Source: Aurantiochytrium sp. KH105
Lineage: Eukaryota > Sar > Bigyra > Thraustochytrida > Thraustochytriidae
Reading direction: 5' to 3'
Assembly (NCBI GenBank): GCA_003116975.1
Contig: BGKB01000002.1
Coordinates: forward strand, 1-64,000
DNA length: 64,000 nt
Below the pieces are notes generated by a model. The model worked only from the letters and a program-made list of their open reading frames with translations. It was not told where the DNA came from and did not search any database. The stretch's first letter is position 1; every line of letters begins with the position of its first letter. A program made the position numbers and the translations under genes. Shown here in pieces: positions 47,201 through 61,710 of this stretch.

Positions 47201-50200
47201 TCGCCGTCCATCCCGCTCGCGCGGCTACCCGCATCGGAATCGAAGCCGCGTCGCCGCTTGTCAAAGCCGACAAAGCTTTTTCCAAGATGAAGCTGGGCGT
47301 CGAGGCGCCCGTCTTGCTTGTTGCGCATCTCGAGGGTGATGCTCTCCATTTCATACGACATGATCAACTTGGAATGCGGCTGGATCGCAGATGCCAGCTT
47401 CCGCATACGAACGACCACCGCATACCGAACTTTGACGATGCCACTCGCGTCGTCGTCCAAGACAGAGGTCTTGTTGGCAAGGTCTTCGAGGCGGTCTTTG
47501 ATGGACGTTCTCCGACTCCGTCGTCGCTGCGCTGACCTGTACTGATGACTTGATGCCTCGCCCTTGGGCCAGCCGGAGGCATGCGCAAAGCCCTCTCGGC
47601 TAGAAGTCGGCCGAGAGGCAGGAGACCCGACTGCGCCATTAAGATGCGGGTGTGAGACAAAAGCGGTTGACGGTGACCTCGCGGACATCGGTTGCTCGAC
47701 GCTTGCGACCCGCGCAAATGCCTTCCAGCGCTCTGAGGCATCTTTGTAGGCGACGGCCCAATCATCGACGAGCTCGTGCAGGCGCGCATGGTCGATCGCA
47801 TGCAGAGGCACCTTACCAGAACCCTCCTCTGAGCCTAGAATCAGCCGCACGTCTGTGAGAAGTTCGTCCCCAATGCCTTGGCTGACCCGCGAAGTCGCCA
47901 CCGCCAACATCAGATTTGCGGATAAACCTCGCAAGACCCCCTTAATTTCCCATAACTTGATTGGGCGTTCTGGCGACGCCGAGGATGCCCTTGACCGCGA
48001 ACGACGAGGCCCAACAATTTTACCCGTGCACTCGGCGATGTCGAGCAGCAAAAAGTCTCGCAGGCGACCACGAAGTCCTGAGCTTCCTTGAGGAGAACCG
48101 ACGCCAAGGACATTGTTCGTCCCATTCTTTTCCTGGTGGTCATCCTCGAGCATGGCCCGTTCTGTCCGACGCGTAAGCACGCTACTAAAGCGGCTCCAGC
48201 CGAAGGTAAAGTCGCGAAATTGGACAACGGCTCGCGTATCGTCCGCCATCACAGCCTTCTGGCTCAGCAGCGTCGCCGAAGATTGTACCTCTGCATCAAT
48301 CTCCTCAATGGTCGTCGTGAAAAACACCGAGACTTGTTCCGATGTCAAGGCTGTCGCATTAGGTAGGTCTGCAAGATCTTGCTTCGCTTCGTCATCGTCG
48401 TGGTCTTCCATGGTCTCGTAGGCCATCGGACCTTGCGCCTCGGGCACAGGTCCGTGGCCAAACTCGTTGAAGCGGGGTACACCACTTCCCACCCCAAACG
48501 AAGAATATTCGCCTCCTGTAGCCCCGCCACTCTGGCTACTGGCGTTTGGTCCAAGCGAAAAACGCGGGACGTCCACCCCGCCGGTCTCGGGGCGCAAAAA
48601 CGGACTTCCGTGCCCCTGGCGATGCAGCGGGTGCATAATACCCGGTATGGCGGACCCGCGACGGCGTGCTGACTCGTTCGACCGTGTTTCCATGCCTGCA
48701 GAACTTACGCTCGCCGCGTGCCCACGGGTGCGTATCGTATAATAGTCCTGATCCAATTCACCAATAGCGCCAAAGCCCCCCGTTTTGGACGCCCCGCTCA
48801 TATTTTTGGTCTGAGTACTTCCGGCGCTAAACTTGAAACCATCGCGGGCTTCCGTGATGGGCACATTGAGATCTGCGGATTTGGAAGCAACATGGCGAAA
48901 TTTGCGCGTTCGTGCCATCCCTCGATCCGTGAGTGAAGCATGATCGTGCTTGTGCAGGTTGCTCACGGCTCGAAAAGGGTCCAACCCCTCAATGTGGGCG
49001 ATATCTTCGTTGTATAGAATTCTGCTCTCCTCGCGGGCGTGCATGCTCATTGCAAAGAGACGCCGCTTATAATAGTCAGACAGCACTGCATCGGCCTGAT
49101 GACCCACAGCTCGCGCTGCGCTAACCGCGCGCAGAATTTCTGGGGAAAGAGATAGCCACGTACGGTCTGTCTTGGCAGAAATGTTAAACTCGATGTCGAA
49201 TCGCCAAGGTAGGAGGCCATCGTCATCGCCGCGCAGACCACCACCGCCACCACTTTTGGCGGAATGGGCAGCCGCCCAGGCTTTGTTGTCGGTCACAACT
49301 TTGTGCACGGAGACAATCGTCCCGGCGAAAGCACAGTCCAGACAAAGCAACTTGGCCGGCACCACTGTCATCGTGTACCACTCCTTACCCATCCGGGACA
49401 GGCTGGGTGAGATGTCTTCCCGCAGCTCCTGTCGCGAGCTTGTTGTTGTCGTTGTCGCTGCTGCTGCCGTCGTCCTGGTCGCTGCCGCACCTCCGTTTGT
49501 GGTCGTTGTCTGCGCATGCGCCGCGGCGCTCTGCGCAGCGCGCCTCGAAGGAACATCTGAAACAAAGATTTTCATGTCAATGCCTCGAACCGAGACAGCC
49601 AGGTCAAAGTCCTCAGGTTTTCGAGTGAACGAAGCAAGCTTTTTAGGTTTGGCCGCCTCCGTGCACCCTTCGAACATGTCCGTAAAGAACTTGCTGGTCG
49701 CGGCGTATGAGAGCGGGGTCTCGAAGGCGGCGAGCCCCGAAAAGAAATCCTTGTAAGAGCCAACACCCCCGAGGACCTCAAAGGGTATTGGTTTCAGATG
49801 AGCGTTGCGGTCAAGCTGGCAATTCGCGATCTCCTGATGCAATTGTTCGTACGCTGGAATAAAGCAAGCAATGCGCCGAAGACGATTCAGCACGGCAGCT
49901 CGTGTCAAGGGAACGCGCCCGTGCTTTTGCTCGGTTAGCCACTCTTCCCGAGGACAGAGCTCGAGAAGGCTTTGGTCCTTTTCATGCTCAATAGCCTCAT
50001 TCGTCGCGTAGAGCTGCTCGAGGCGCATTGCCAATTTAACGACTTGCCCTGCCAATAAGGCCCATTGGTGTCTCCTCCGAAAGTAAACGCCCGTGCGAGC
50101 CTCGAGCAGTCCCTGAACTGCTTGCATCCACACATAGGTTGTATTGTAGATGGCATGTATCGCATCGCTGCCACACTGGAGCCGCAGAACATCCAAGTGC

Positions 50201-53200
50201 AAATTAAATGCGCTGTCTGCCTTGCTCCAGACGCCCTTTTCGAGCTCATAGTGGGGCGACCGCATGTACCCGTTCGCACGCAGCTCTCGAACCCCAAAAG
50301 AGGCCACATTGCAAACGTCTCGCAAGAACAATGGGCTTGGTTCGCGCCCTCCCTCTTCATGCTCACCATCGATCGTTGCTCCGACGATACCCAAGCGCAC
50401 CTCGAAGTCGTAAAGGGCAAAGGACACACTCTGTAGTGAATCTTTCGCGGCTAAGCCGTCGTTAGAGCCCGACGGAGCAGCGTCTCCTCCGCCTCCACTA
50501 TTCCCTCCTCCTCCTCCTCCTCTTCCTCCGGCCGCTGCGCCATCATCGTTGGAGGAAGGTGCCACCTCACTCGCCAAATGGGCTGCACCCGCATTCTCGC
50601 TGTCGGTCGGGACAGTGTGACCGACTTGCTGCTCAATCGTGATCGAAAGCTTTCTACAGCATGACTGCAACAAGTAGGGAACTGGTTTCTCCCGCGTGTG
50701 GCGCGTCCGTCTCTTCGGACTTGACCGCTGATGATGATCGCCATAAATGCGTCGTGCATCTGCCGATGCGTCCTTTTCAGACCCATTGCCACTATGATGC
50801 CTGTCGTGCGAGGCGTGCAGCTCAGGACCTGCCTTTGATGATCTCGTATGTCCCTGGCTCTCATCCCGCGTGTCATTGTCATGATGGGTGGCGCGTGAGC
50901 CACGTCGCGAACGTCGACTCGACCTGTTTCGCTCTGTGAGTGGAACGCTTGTATGAAGCATGCGCAAATTGATGCCTTGAATCTGAACGCTTGCGCGAAG
51001 AGAAGAGGATACCACACCAACATCAGGCCCTTGCGACGCATTCGAAGCACCACTTGGGCTCGGCATGTATAGCGTCTCGAAAAAGTTGAGCAACTGATCC
51101 ATGTTGGGGGCTACCGGGTAGTACGCAAGCAAGGCCTGCTCAAGTTCGCGCGCGGCCTGAGGCGTGACAAAGACGTCGATAATACGCCCTGACTCGATCT
51201 TGAGAATCTGCGAATGCATCGCATCCCGCCCGGTAGGCGACGCGCGTTCCGCATCCGCATCCGCATCCACATCCACATTCGCGTCGTTTTTCTTCCCATG
51301 TTGAGGATCATGCGCATTCTCTTTTTCTTTCCCCATTTGCCCCTTCAGCTGATCGCGATCATCCTGATCCACCGACACGAGAAAAGGGCCGCCCCCAAGC
51401 GATCGGATCGAGGTGTACTGCACGTGAGACTCCCCGACATTAGCCGGGACCCCTTGCGCAAAGGAGCTCGTGGCATTGAACGGATGACTTCGGGTCCCCA
51501 CGTGAGGTGCGGGAAACTCATGCGCCGAAAACTGGGTTGTTTCAAGGTCGAAATGCTCCAGATAAGGAACAAGGTTGGCGACCTCAACCTGATTCGAAAC
51601 GCGCGTCGAAGTCGTGTACGACCTGATATCGGAAGAGACAAAGAGCGCAGGTGCCGCGTCCCCGCTGCCAGGATCCAAACCACGCCGTTCGTAATAGCTT
51701 CTGCTGTCCATACTCGAGTCCTCGCTGTCGCTACTCGAGTCCTCGGAAGACGAAATGTACCCACTATCGCCGCGCTTGGTTGTACCTCCACGTTGCGTTT
51801 CCGCAAAACGCTCTTCGTGACCCGAAGACACCGGGTCCTGAGGCATAGGCGTCGGTGACGACGCCGACGAGGATAGCGATCCGGACGAAGATGATGACGA
51901 AGACGTCGTGGACGAGTCCGAACCTGAATCTGAGTCCGAATCCGAGGAGAGCGAGGAGCCCGACGAAGAAGTGGAGGTGAGAGAGTCCGAGGATGATGAA
52001 ACCGAAGAAACGGATGAGGCCGCGCGGCCCACTCGATTCGCAAAAAGTCCCGCTTCTCCAGCCTGCCCGCCTTCGACGTCCGTTGCAGATACTGAGGAGC
52101 ACGCGGAGTGCCAGCTCGACCGCGCCGAACGGAACGAGCTATTTTCGTCCGAATGCAGGTCAGGGGGCGAGAAAAAACCGTCGGGGTTATCGCGATAGCC
52201 AGCGTCCAGTTCATGGCCAAGACTCCCTTCATGCTTTGCCCCATTCCCGGCTCCTGCGTCGAACACGGGCTGGTCGCGTGCGCCAAGAGCGTATTCTGGT
52301 GTATCCAACGCGCCAGAAGGACTAAAATGGTCGCTTGCGGAAAACTCGCTCAGCGCCAGGTCGTCGTCGTCGTCGTCGTCGTCATCTCCATCGAGAGCAA
52401 GGGGGCCCTCATCGGCGGCTACGTCCGAGCCCGAGGAACCGCTTTGCGCAAAGCTGTGACGACGATGCAATGGCCCCGAGGAAGGAAGCTTGTAGTTGAA
52501 TCCGCAGAGCTGCAAGCCATACTTGTAACTGACCTTGAGAAGATGCGACTCGGGCGGCAAGACAAGGCTTGCAGTGACGTCGTTGAACTGGCGCACCTGC
52601 TCCTCTCGCGCACGGTTGTACGTGTCCCAGAAGAACTCTTGCTCGCTCGCCTCCACCTCAAGGCTCGGGATCCGGCCTTCAAGGCAGATTTTGGCCGCGC
52701 CCTCCACTTTACCAACCTGGACCCAAGTGTCCAGCAGGTCATCAACCGTGCTCGAACCTGAGCCATATGGATTGTAAAACATGCTCGATTCAACATATCG
52801 CGCGTACGATGGATTTTGCGCATACGCAAGCTTTGTGACACCGCTCTTGCTCCCGCGAGTGCTCGATTTGTCAACCCGCGATAGTTGCCGCAGCACAACA
52901 CTCACTTCCTCAAGGGATTCGATGAACCATGCCTTTTGCGAATCGATCAACGAGTCTCCCTGAATCTCAAACGGGGACACCACCAGGGATACGAGACTTT
53001 TCCCAGAGGGTGCCCAGAGCGCGACATCAACGCCGCCCCACACGACAGAGGTCGTCGATCGCCGATAAAGCTTTTCGTGTCCACGAACCTCATCTTCCGC
53101 AACGAGCGACTCTAGGATGGTCTGATCCAGCTTGCGTGAAAAGACTGCGAGGTGAGACGGATAGTCTTCATTGCCTAGATCCAGAAGCGACCCCGCCTCT

Positions 53201-56200
53201 GCATTTGAGTCGAGCTCCGCCGCGATCGCGCTTGCAGCACTCTCCATAGGCGCTTCGCCACCTTGGCCATCCAAGCGAGAGGCGAGCCCGCCAGCATTCA
53301 CGCTCGATACAGAAGCATGGCGCCGAAGCCCAGGTACCGAGCCAAACCACTCGGCAGATGCACCTCGCGCAGGTGACGCAGTGTCGTGCACGGTGCGAAC
53401 ATTCTTCCATCGTGCAGACGCAAAGCGGTATGCTTTTGGATTTCCTTCGTCTGTGGGAAGACTCGCGTCGTGCTGAGTGACTTTACGGAGCACTTCGTCT
53501 CGGATGTAGAAAACTGACGCCCCTACCTTGACCTTTGCATTCCGCTTCTGCGCTTTGCGATCAGGATACACATACGAGTGAGATCCCAACATGGCAGCTG
53601 AGGTCCGCGTCTGAGGTTTCTTTTTGTGTGAAGCCGTCTGTAGCTTTCGCACCTTGGCATAAGCTGGGTCAGCGTCGGTAGCGTCGATATCTACTTTAGC
53701 AGATTTCATCTGAACAAACAACCCGGACTGAGTACCCAACGAGGCCCTTGCTGACGCGGTCTTGGACTTGCCCTTGTGCTTCGCACGCGCCTGAAAAAGC
53801 TCGTAAGGGTTACCGAGACATTGCACGATGTCCTCAAACTCTAGTTCTCTGGGTACACCCTCTTGCCCAAGAGAAGCGGAAGACGAAAATATTCCCTCTC
53901 GCGATGGACTTGTGGTCAACGGAGGGTCCAAAATGACTTTTCCCACGAGTTGTTGGCGACCATAAACTTCTTCGAAGAAAAGAATCTTGACCTCGACATC
54001 CAAGGTAGATGAGAAGAAAACGCACTGATAATTCCATGCAAACGCTTGCTTGTCACCAGATCTTGCAGGAGCGCGAAAAATTTGGCCATTGCACTCTATC
54101 TGAGCAAAGACAGCCCCGCTTGCTTTTGCAGACCTTGAGTGACTTGCGCTTGATTTAAGTATGGTGGGAAGGTACGACACTTGATCGAGATCAACGCGGA
54201 TCAAGTAGCTCGGCTTGCTCTGCACGATGCGGGTCCAGATCATCCGAGGGTTGCATAGCAGTGCGCCTGCCCGAAGAAAGGACTTGGCTCCGCCAAGAGC
54301 GCGATCAGAGGAATTAAGGCGAGCGGACCCTTTTAAAAAGCTGTCTGCCGCATCATACACGGCGTGCATCTGGGCCATTTGGAGATCGCCTCTCAGCTTG
54401 CCAAAGTTTGCCTTCATGGCAGAACTGTAGGCCACCAGAGGGGCCATGCTAATATTCTCATTGCGTCCATACAGCCACTTGATGCTGTATGACCCCCCGT
54501 CCCAGAGTAGATGGCCTTGAAGCGAGTTCCCAAGGGCGTTCTCGCGCACAGGCCGTTTACGCTGGCGCTGCTTTGAGCTTGCAGCGCGGGGCTCCAAAAA
54601 GCGAGGATACGGGTAAGACCCGGTGGACGCCTTGCCGGGCAGACGGTGGCGTCTGAGTTTGCTTGTATGCCCCCCCAAGTATCCGTGCTCATCTCCGCCG
54701 TGACTATGCACAAAGGCATGATCGCCACCCGGAGGAGAGTAGGGTGAAGTGATTGTATGCCCGAGTGCCACGTGGGATATGGGTGACACGGGATACGCCG
54801 TGGAATGGAAAAACATGCTCGACGAGTGACCCAGATCACTGCTTACCCCATTTCCCGGTGAGGCCAAATGAGCATCGTCCCACGTATACGACTCATAGCT
54901 ACCATGAAAGCGGCCATGGTCATCGTGCTCCGCAGAGTGCCCGCTGTGATTCTCATGTGCACGCGGGGCAGATCCAGGGCGCTCCGAGGCGGCCGTGACA
55001 AGCATTTCAACATTTGCAGCGGCTGCGTTGACGGACGTGGAGATGCCCGGGTTCGATTCTGTTGGCATCTGGGCGGTCCCTAACGCTTGCGAAGACGGAC
55101 ATTGCAAGCGCACTTGGTCGAGTCGCAGATCCATGTCTAGAAAGCGATCATAGTTCATACGCATGTCGAGAACAGTCTTTGTCGTGGTCAACGACACCGT
55201 GCTGTGGTCCGCGTCCTGAAGGTCACCCTGGGCATTGAGGCAGGGCTGCAGGCAAATGGGCAGCTGCACGGTGCCCTCATTGATGTGCAGTCCAAAGCGC
55301 AGCTCGAATTCGTTCGCGGGCGGTCGCGAGATCACATTGTTTGCGAGGGTCCACGTCTGAAATGCAACGCGTGACCGCAAATTCTTGTTCCCGCAAGCCG
55401 CAAAGTCGTCTGGGGTTGTCAAAAACATGGCCGAACCAAAGTAGTTTGCCTGAAAGTTTGCAATCGCGTCGACGGCCTCAGGCAGAGCGAGAAGCTTGGG
55501 CCGCAGGAAATGCAAATCCACCTTGAGCAGGTCGGTGTGGTCGGCAATCTCGTTGTGGTAAACGTAGCGACCCTCGATTTCAAGGCGATCGAATGTCAAG
55601 AACCTTGGATTCCGCCACGGCACTTTGCTTTCGGACATGGCAGGCCGCGGATGGACAATTTGGCGTCGCGGATGGTCATCCGGGAGACGCAGCGTAGCCG
55701 CACACGTCGAGGCCCACGTGTTTGCGGCCTTGACGTTCTCAAAGCTCAAGGTCCAGGAAATCTCCTCTCGGGCAGCCTCAAATTCTACGGTTTGCATCTC
55801 GGACCGAAACTGGACCCGTGGGACATCTACGTCGACAATATGATTGTAAGTATCATCAGTGAGTGTACCAATGACATTGTCTTCATTCACGTTGAGCACG
55901 AGATTGACGCGGTCAATATCAGCTTGGATGCTGTAAGTGATCGGCGTGAAGAACTCGAGTTTATCATCAGCCTCAGAGCGCGGCATGGATGTCCAGTCGC
56001 TCACGAGATCCATGAAACAATTCACGTGTTCGCGGACGAAATGAACTTCGGAGCGCTTCATGCTCTGGTTGAAGGACCAGAGCTGATGGCCATTCCATTG
56101 GTTTGAGTAGTGGATGCTTGTGCGCATCTTGTACTCCATGCTTCGGAGAATCTCTGATTGTGTCACAGATGATCGCAGCTCCGGTTTTATCAGCGTTGTA

Positions 56201-59060
56201 TCGATAATCGTTTCGTACCCGGACTCGCTCCGAGACACGAGGGGGAGACTCATGACCACATCGGACCCTACAGCAATGTCCAGATCGAGCCAACCGCACG
56301 CGACGCCGTGCGCGCTCGCAAAAGACAATGGACCGTTGCACTGAGATGCATGGCCGACCTCAGTCCCCTTGCTGATCGCATGCTGTGTGTTGTACTGGAT
56401 GCTGCTGCTACTGGTGGCTTTGTTCACCTTGAAGTTGTTGCCAGCGCCGACCCCTTCCTGGCTTGTGCTGCCAAAGGGAATCTCACGAGCCGTTTCGTCT
56501 CCAAACAAGCTACTGTCGACACTCTCACGTTGAAAGGCGTGAGCCTCGTGCACGGAGGAAGAAAAATCCTCGTGATCAGTTCCAGCCAGTGCCGATGACC
56601 CCGACTGCGGAAACAATACCTTGAGATTCGCCTCGTACTCTTGCGGGAATCGAGCGAGACCATCGCGAATGACGCGTCTCATCTCCTGAAGCTGAGGATG
56701 GTCAAAACCATACCTTTCGGAGAGCAATTCAATGAGCTCCATCTCGGCCCCTACGTTCTCGACCACGCGCGATCGGGACTCTGCAGGGGAGCTTGAGGTT
56801 TGCATACTAAACATGAACGCAACGACGCGGTTTTCAAACTCTCTCGAGACCGGAAGATGGCGCGCGAGATCGTCAAGCCGAGCGGAATGAGGATACGTTG
56901 GACAGAGTGTTCGCAAATGCGTTGATACCTCACGTTCGCGTCCTGCATATTTGCTCCAAAGCTCACACGCCCACGCTTCCGGGTCGTTCCGCGGGCCAAT
57001 GTTGACGACCACAGCGTCTTCATTTTCCGGTGCAGCAATGAAGTGGGTGGCCTCCAAAAGCTCTCTTTGATAGTTGGCGATAGAAGCCATGACCGCTTCT
57101 CCATCGTTCGTCTTCACTAGCGAAACTCGTGTCGCAGGAGGCATGTGCACGATCCACCCGGAGGCCAATGCTCGCTCTGCGCGTTGATATCCGTGCACGG
57201 ACATGCTATTGCGCGACGAGTACGACGATTGGCTCGATCTCCGCGGGCCACGGAAACGGGATGCAGGCGCACTGTCATCTGCGTGGGGGTCGTACTGATA
57301 CTGATGTTGGAGGTGTGAAGGGAGAGGTGGCGGTGGTGGAGGCGGCGGGCCGGGTGGCAGTCGCCCTTCAGGGACATCTTGCGAGCGCTCCGCAGCGCCA
57401 AGCCCAGTCGACGCGAGGCTGTCAAGACGCCCAGCGCCACCAGCAAATGCCGCAAAGGAGGTTTCCCGATGCTTTTGTTCGTTCTCCATCTCAGAAGCGC
57501 GAGCAAATGCATCAATGTGCTGTTGGATCGTCGACCACACGTTTACATTCGAGGGAACGTCGTCGTCCTTGGTCCCATCGTACCAGCCGGTGTTGCGCAC
57601 GCGATAGGGCATGCGAACGCTGCCTCGTCCTCGAAACATCACGCGAACGTCGAGGAATAAGGGAATGCGTGGCTCGCCGACATGTTCAGGTCGATACACG
57701 GGTGTCTCTTGATACTCCATGGGCCAGAATCTCTGCAAGAAATGACTGCGTTCCTGATCTGCCCACGGACCGTACGTCAGAATCGAATGGGAATCCTCGC
57801 GCGCAGACCCGAGGAATATTTCGCATGAGAACTCGGGCTGCCGCTTTCCGTCAAAGGCCTCAATCTGCTCCTGTGTGATGGGGCCTGGGACGTCAAATTT
57901 GTACACGAGCTCAAGCCTGTCCGTCACGAGAAGGTCAGGCTCTGCCGGTCCAGCATCGAGTTGGACCTTGGCTGACTCCGCCGCGTTTTGTCGGCCTTTA
58001 CGCATTGCCTTTTTGGCACTGGTCTGTTTCGTTGCACCACCTCGTTGGAATCGACGTCGATGGCGCTGGCGACGACGAGACTGTGCAAGCTGATCGTCCT
58101 CGCCCTGGAACCTCGTTCTGCGACCTCGGCTCCGCAAGTGCGGATGCAAATTTGCGCCTGCGAGTTGGCTGTTTCCACCAAAATCTGCAGCATCATAACG
58201 AGGTCTTCGCGTCAGTCCGTCGCGCCCCATTGCGGTATATTCATCGTCGTCGAGAGACGTTTCCGAATCGTAGTCGCGCGGCGAATGATTTGAATTCGCA
58301 TTAATCAGCCCAGAGAGCAGGGCTGAAGGGCCAAACGTGGATCTACGGTTCTCCTCCAACGTGCGCGAGTAGGCTTCACTTTCCATCAAGTAGACCTCTT
58401 TGTTCCCGACTTTGTCATCGTCGTCCTCTCTTTCTCTTTCTCTTTCTCGTTGTTGTTGTTCTTCTTCTTCTTCGTCGTCGTCGTCTTCGTCATAACTACC
58501 GTAATACTTTGCGCTCGCCTCATCCTCAGCGTCTTCTGTGCGTTGCAAGATGACGTCGTTATCCGCATAAAAATTTGCTGACGAGGAGCTACTCGGTCTT
58601 GACAAGCCGCCGCCCCCCGTCCTACTTGCTGTTTTGGAAGAGCCGGAGGCCGTGGACATTCCGCCTCGACTCCCCGAGGGTCTGCGAAGCCCATTCGACG
58701 CCCGAATGAAGCTTTTGATGGGCTTGGGCAAATTCATGCGTACATCATCAATGCTATTGTTCCGTGCACCCGTACCGCGTGTGGAAAGCTCAATGCCGTC
58801 TCCATCATATGAGGCGGATGTCTTCGCGTCGTGCCGGGCCCGTGCACCGCTTCCACTCATGGCACTCGTGTCGTGGTCATCGCCATTTTGATCTTGCTCC
58901 TGGTCTTGTTTGTGCTTACTTCGTCGCCAGCTTGCGTTACTTCTTTTGTCACCCGGATCGCTAACGAAGGACTCGTTCGAGACAATTTGGTCACCACTGA
59001 GGCTGCCGCCTTGATTATAGCTTTGATCGTGATTATCATCCGTGTTCATGCTGTCATCCA

Positions 59061-59091
<31 letters not shown>

Positions 59092-61017
59092 GTCATCGTC
59101 GGAACTTGAGCGATAGAGAGGCTTTGCTACACGAGCGACGAGCGATGGACGCGGTGATCTTTGCGCGCCGAGAGGCGATGAGGCCTCCGAGGAAGGTGTG
59201 GCTGGCTCTTCAAGCTCGACGGACCGAACCTTTGAACCCCTATAGTCACCCATGGAGATCTCTGGAAAGGGAAAAAGCTCGCGAAAGAATGTGACGACGG
59301 CGCGGCCACCACGCTCGAGCAGGGGGTCTTCCTCTAAGATCTGGCGCGAGCGGAGCGCGAAGACTTCTTCGCCAACGTACTGCTCATTCTTGACAAGACG
59401 CAAGCGCGTATCTGTCCATACCAGTCTACTAATAACCTTGAAGTAATCCGTGTCCCATGTCGAGTCTTCAACGTAATGAATACCAAGACCCTTCTCGGCG
59501 TGCATGACAAGCGTTGACCGCATGCTCGGGTCCGAGACATAGATACAAAACTGGGACAGCTCGAATTTGGAGACAGGAAACACTTGGTAAAACCACGGTG
59601 AATCCGACGATGAAGACGACCCGATGCTGGCCTGGTCAGCCTCTTCCGCATTGCCGCCCGTTTGGACGCTCGAGAAACCATAGGTGCTCCCATCACCCTC
59701 CGAATCGTCCACATTTCCCGAGCCTCGAGGGACGCCCCCGTCAGTCAGGCCGCCATTGTCTCTTGCCGTGCCTAATCGACGAAGTGAACGAGGGCAGCAT
59801 CGTTGAAAGAAAGCGTAGAGGCTGAACCAACACGCAACAAAGCCGCTCGTGCAGCGGCAAAATAAGGCAACGAAGGTAGCGCAGCAGCCGCGGCCCTGCG
59901 CGCTTCCTTTGGCGGTGGACATCATAGATGACCGGCCTTTCGCTGCATGGTTCGCATCGAGACCTCTCTCCATGGCATCCAGGTTGGTTGTCGAGGCCTC
60001 TCGCGCTGACATGGGCATATGCTTGTATACAAATTTTTCGATGGCGTTGAACTTCTCCACATTATTGAAGATGCTGAGTTCGACGCCCGAAGCAAATCCT
60101 GTGAGCCGAGCTGGGCGTTCATCGACCCTGATCTTGCCTGCTGCACGCTGGTCGGACTTTGTACCGGTCGCGCCACCGTCGCCGCCGCCGCCGCCGCCGC
60201 TTCCTCCCTTCGAATGCTTGCCATTCATCCGGGATGCGTCGGAAGACGCGGGTAGGCCTGACTTGGACGAAAAGGATGTGGATGCGGCATGCGTTTCGCT
60301 GGTCTTTGCAGATGCAAAGAATGCAGCTGGATCGTGCATAATCCCCTCGGAGGATCGCCACCAAAGTAAAGAGATGCCGCCCTCAACAATCCGAAGATGC
60401 ATATTTGCAGAGGCGTACTCGAGCTCCTCAAAGGTGACGCGTCCACCAACAAGGGCGATTCGCAAGGAGCTTATACGTAACGCAGAGGAAGAGGGTTCGG
60501 ATTTCTTCGGTCGAAGCACCCAGAAATTGATGACGCGACAGACCACGCGAGCTGTGATCGCAGGGGCGATGCGGACGATGAGAATCACCGTAAAACCAAG
60601 CATGAAATTCCAAAAAAGATATCCGATCGGGAGCCCCGAGTCTCCCCAATACACGGCGCCAAGCTCATCCCAAAAGTTGCGCGAGTCGCAGATCTGCACG
60701 CCCGTCTGCAAATCTCGCACAACGCACGATTCAGGACAGCCGTGCGGATATGCGATCGAGTAATTGAGCTTGACGTCGCATGGAGAGTCACTCTCGGAAT
60801 CAGTACTGCTTCCATTTGATGCTTGGCAAGCTGTTCCGCCGTCATTGGTGTTGTACACCTCGCATGCCATGCTGAGCTGACATGCTGAGATGTCCAGGTC
60901 TTCGCAGGTATCAGACGAGCTCTGACCGCGGCTCTGCAGCGTGAAGCAGAGAGCTGCGATTAGGAGAAGAAGGTGACCGATCTTGCCGCCGCTGCCGCCG
61001 CGAGAGAGAGATCCCAT
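41284..61017 (-). CDS. Giant bridge-like lipid transfer protein, Csf1/BLTP1 (KIAA1109/Tweek) type
   Basis: One uninterrupted frame of 6577 residues; the first ATG is at 61017 (the frame continues seven codons further to a TTG). It opens with a signal-like segment (1-30), then a TM at about 129-157 (YLFWNFMLGFTVILIV). The next segment, ISSLRIALVGGRVTFEELEY..MHLRIVEGGISLLWW, matches the N-terminal signature of BLTP1/Csf1. Near residues 1079-1099 the stretch LTYGPWADQERSHFLQRFWP recalls a conserved Csf1 segment. The family (yeast Csf1 about 2960 residues, human BLTP1 about 5005) forms hydrophobic tubes that move lipids between the ER and partner membranes, and feeds PE for GPI-anchor synthesis. 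The extra length is largely disordered inserts: Asp runs near 59065 and 52365, Arg-Glu repeats near 58440, Ser-rich and Gly/Ala tracts. The central and C-terminal regions are diverged and not assigned individually. Confidence 0.78.
59063..59101. repeat. GTC/GAC triplet run encoding an Asp stretch in the giant protein
   Basis: About twelve GTC triplets on the plus strand encode an Asp run around residue 645. A second such run is at about 52361-52390. They are in frame and do not break the gene, but are prone to length change. Confidence 0.85.
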
Positions 61018-61710
61018 ATTGCCTCTGCGCGGATGCAAAATTTACGCGGTCGCTGTTGCGAGATCAAGCAAGCGCAGGTAGAGCGTGCGGAACGTATGCT
61101 TGCAAGAGTCAAAAGAGAATTTATCTCCCTTGGTGCTGCCAGCGCGCGGCCCTGGGTCCTCCTCAGGGCCGCTCGCTGGCCTAGCTCGCGCGCAGAACGA
61201 CCGACCGACCGCCCGCCCGACCGAGCGAACCGGTTGAAGATTGCGCTTTTCTTGCCCACTTGGCCTTTTTTTAAATTTGCCGCCGCTTCGCCGGGGCTCT
61301 TCGCGCAATGACGGACGGTCGGCGGGCAACGCAGCGACGCCACCGAAGCCGCGGGGGCCAGAGCGCCGCTCGTCGGGCGGCGCGGCCAGCTCGGCGCGGC
61401 CAGCCCGGTTCTACTTCTCCCTCCCCCTTCGTCGCGCTCTTCAGGGTCGCCGGTGGCCCCGTGACTCCAGCGTCAACACTACCAGTGTCGACGTTGAAGT
61501 CTACGATGGCGGGAGCCCGCCGCGCACGGCAATCGGTGGCGCTGCAGCAGCTAGCTCTGCACGAGCAGAACCGCTCAGACCAAACCAAGTCGAGCAGCCA
61601 GTCAACGAGCGAGCGGGATCGGTTGAGCTCGCGACGCGGTCGCGAGGAGCGAGAGGAGCGCATCGAGACTAGCGTTGTCGCAGTTTGCGCAGCGAGCACG
61701 CGGTTGGACG
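61018..61710. other. Divergent promoter region between the giant lipid-transfer and cyclophilin genes
   Basis: GC-rich spacer of 693 bp that must carry both promoters. CGACCGACCGCCCGACC-type repeats are visible near 61198-61220. The open frames on both strands are low-complexity and not credible as genes. Confidence 0.55.
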
